Source of the DNA: Tetranychus cinnabarinus
Lineage: Eukaryota; Arthropoda; Arachnida; Trombidiformes; Tetranychidae
Reading direction: 5' to 3'
Length of the DNA stretch: 64,000 nt
Assembly: GCA_022266195.1 (NCBI GenBank)
Contig: WHVY01000001.1
Coordinates: 5,084,001-5,148,000, forward strand
Shown here: positions 62,217 through 64,000 of the stretch, piece by piece
Layout of the letters: every line of letters starts with the position of its first letter
Position numbering within the stretch: the first letter of the stretch is position 1
Notes under the pieces: generated by a model
Databases searched by the model: none
What the model saw: only the letters and a program-made list of their open reading frames with translations
What the model was told of the DNA's origin: nothing
Program-made: the position numbers and the translations under genes

Positions 62217-64000
62217 TATTATAAACTGAATTAAAAAAGGGCTAAGCCAAACATTTGATTACAATATTGTAAAATGTTGATTAAACAAGAATTAACATAA
62301 ACATAAACAAAGCAGCAAAAAGTAAAAGGGAAACATGAAATTACAAACAAAAATGAAATGAAAACCAAAGATATTATTATATTATGATTAAAGTTGATTA
62401 AGCAGACGATTTGTAAAGTTATCAATGGAGAAAGAGTGAAAAGTTATTCAAGATTGTGGATGACGATGAAGATGATGATTAAGATGAGAAAGAAGAAGAT
62501 GAAGAAAAACGAAGAAAAACAAGAAAACGAGAAAACGTTATACACTTGTAACTCTAGCTGAATCCGCTATAGGAGCTTTAACCAAAGGGCAGAAAGACAG
62601 AGAGCGTTGAAAAGAAAGACTTTGGTAAAGAGTAAAGAAGGAGGAAGATAGAAAGAGGAGTGAAGATGATCATCATATATATATGTCTATGTGTGTGTGT
62701 TTAAAGGACTTAATCTTCCTCCTTCTTATCACCCAAATCCCGTAACGGTTTTAACATCTAAAAGTGACTTGTCTAATTGCTCGTATTATTATTAGGATAT
62801 ATCTTTGGTTTGTTTTTGTTGCTGTGTTCAAATTGCGCTTTACTCCGACTCAGGCCTAATGTAAACTGGATAATATATTGAAGTTTAGTGAGTGTAAAAA
62901 ATGGTCTCATCTTCCTTGTATCACCATCAGCATCATCTTCATCATCATCTTCATCATCATCTTCTTAACCATCACTCTCATCTTGGCCAATCTTCTTGTT
63001 TTCTTAAGCCTGGCATACAAAAAACACGCAAAAACACTAACCTAAACTAAACAGATCAATAAGACTTCTGGCTTCTTCCTTGGGATCACTTTTTCGGCCC
63101 TTTTCTTCATCAATATCATCTTCATCATCCTGATCGTTCTCCTTTACCATCTTCATCATCTTTACATCATCTTGGTTCATCTGTTTTTCTTGGCGTTCAC
63201 CGTAATTTTCTCAGATTTAACTGTTTTTTGCTCCTTTTTTTGATGGATTTCAATGTAAATATCCTTTCGCTCGGAAGGAGGAAAAAAAAGTGGCGTAAAA
63301 GGAAAATGATAAAGGCAAAGTTGCAAATTGATGGTGATGATAACAAGATGATTGTATTGATGGTTATGATGATGTTTAATTGTACACAGTAAAATTAAAG
63401 GCAAAAAAAGTGAGGCGAAACACACAAAAACCTCCCAAGTTGATCTTTTGCGTTTCCAATCCCGCAAATGGTCTAATCATTAGTGTTAGGCCACCCGGAC
63501 TAATCGATAGCAAAGGCAAATTTCAATTTTGGTCAGTTTTGTGGATTAAACCATTTGACTATTCAAGTGAGTCTATTGTCAATCTTATTGATTTTTAATA
63601 AGGTATGAACAGTAATGTTTTGGACTAATTTTTCAAAATTTAATTGCGACAGTTAGACTAGACTTACAGGCACCATTTAAACATTAAAATAAAGCCAAAC
63701 TTTTCAAGAACGTTTTAGAAAAAAATTAATCAATTTCGATCAAAAATTTTCAAGTTATGACCTTAAATAGACAAAGGCGTCAAAATCTGATTTTACCTTT
63801 CGTCAAAAACCCATATATTTTCGAATTCATACCAGGGTTCTGCAGAATTGAAAAATTGCCGAATTTGGCCTCAAAGCTGTTTAAAGATATGTAACTCACC
63901 TAATATAACTCAACATAGATCGATTGAAAGGTTCAGGTCAATATCAAAACTAAATTTCACGGACATATTGATGAAAAAATAAACTTTTCGCGAATCGAAA
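62217..64000. other. FoxF upstream region, no gene seen
   Basis: This should include the FoxF promoter and 5' UTR. It holds a CATATATATATG palindrome next to a GT run (about 62668-62700) and a CATCTT/CATCAT trinucleotide array (about 62925-62970). The last 400 bases have more even composition than the neighbouring AT-rich DNA and may be repeat-derived. Open frames at 63177-63467 (-) and 63380-63598 (+) overlap and neither resembles a known protein. Confidence 0.4.

Overview
The window reads as animal nuclear DNA, very AT-rich and compact, with GT-AG introns. Gene content (an arthropod-style Dscam with the PYATF cytoplasmic motif, CELF/bruno, FoxF, Rab1, Got1, Pex14, fumarase, slowmo) points to an arthropod. 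Short introns, tight gene spacing and an unusual Dscam suggest a mite such as a spider mite. That placement is inference; no search was run.

Layout. 1-2464: no gene seen, probably 3' flank of CELF. 2465-9630 (-): a seven-exon CELF/bruno-like RNA-binding protein with RRM1 and RRM3 but no RRM2 that I can find. 9631-11468: intergenic. 11469-49982 (-): one Dscam gene of 18 coding exons whose phases all join (5,325 nt, 1,774 aa). It has a signal peptide, five Ig domains matching Ig5-Ig9 of classical Dscam, FN1-4, Ig10, FN5-6, a membrane span and a cytoplasmic tail. Ig1-Ig4 are absent and I see no tandem variable exon cassettes. One Dscam intron is 26.2 kb (19389-45599) and holds most of the unusual material.

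The island inside that intron (about 24.0-32.45 kb) contains, in order: a pogo-type MITE with TA target duplications; a dispersed repeat and an inverted repeat near 26 kb; a decayed beta-thymosin copy (-); a decayed intron-containing gene resembling a ubiquitin-specific protease (+); the last 190 nt of an 18S rRNA gene running into ITS1-like sequence; an internally deleted mariner element that still has both terminal repeats and codes only for the DNA-binding half of the transposase; a second palindromic MITE; and an inverted second copy of the dispersed repeat.

50540-62216 is a dense housekeeping block. Rab1 (-) and Got1 (+), both ER-to-Golgi factors, are head to head. Pex14 (+) follows and converges on an unrecognised, probably secreted helical protein (-). 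Fumarate hydratase (-) and slowmo/PRELID3 (+), both mitochondrial, are head to head. An intronless FoxF (-) follows. 62217-64000 has no gene that I can support.
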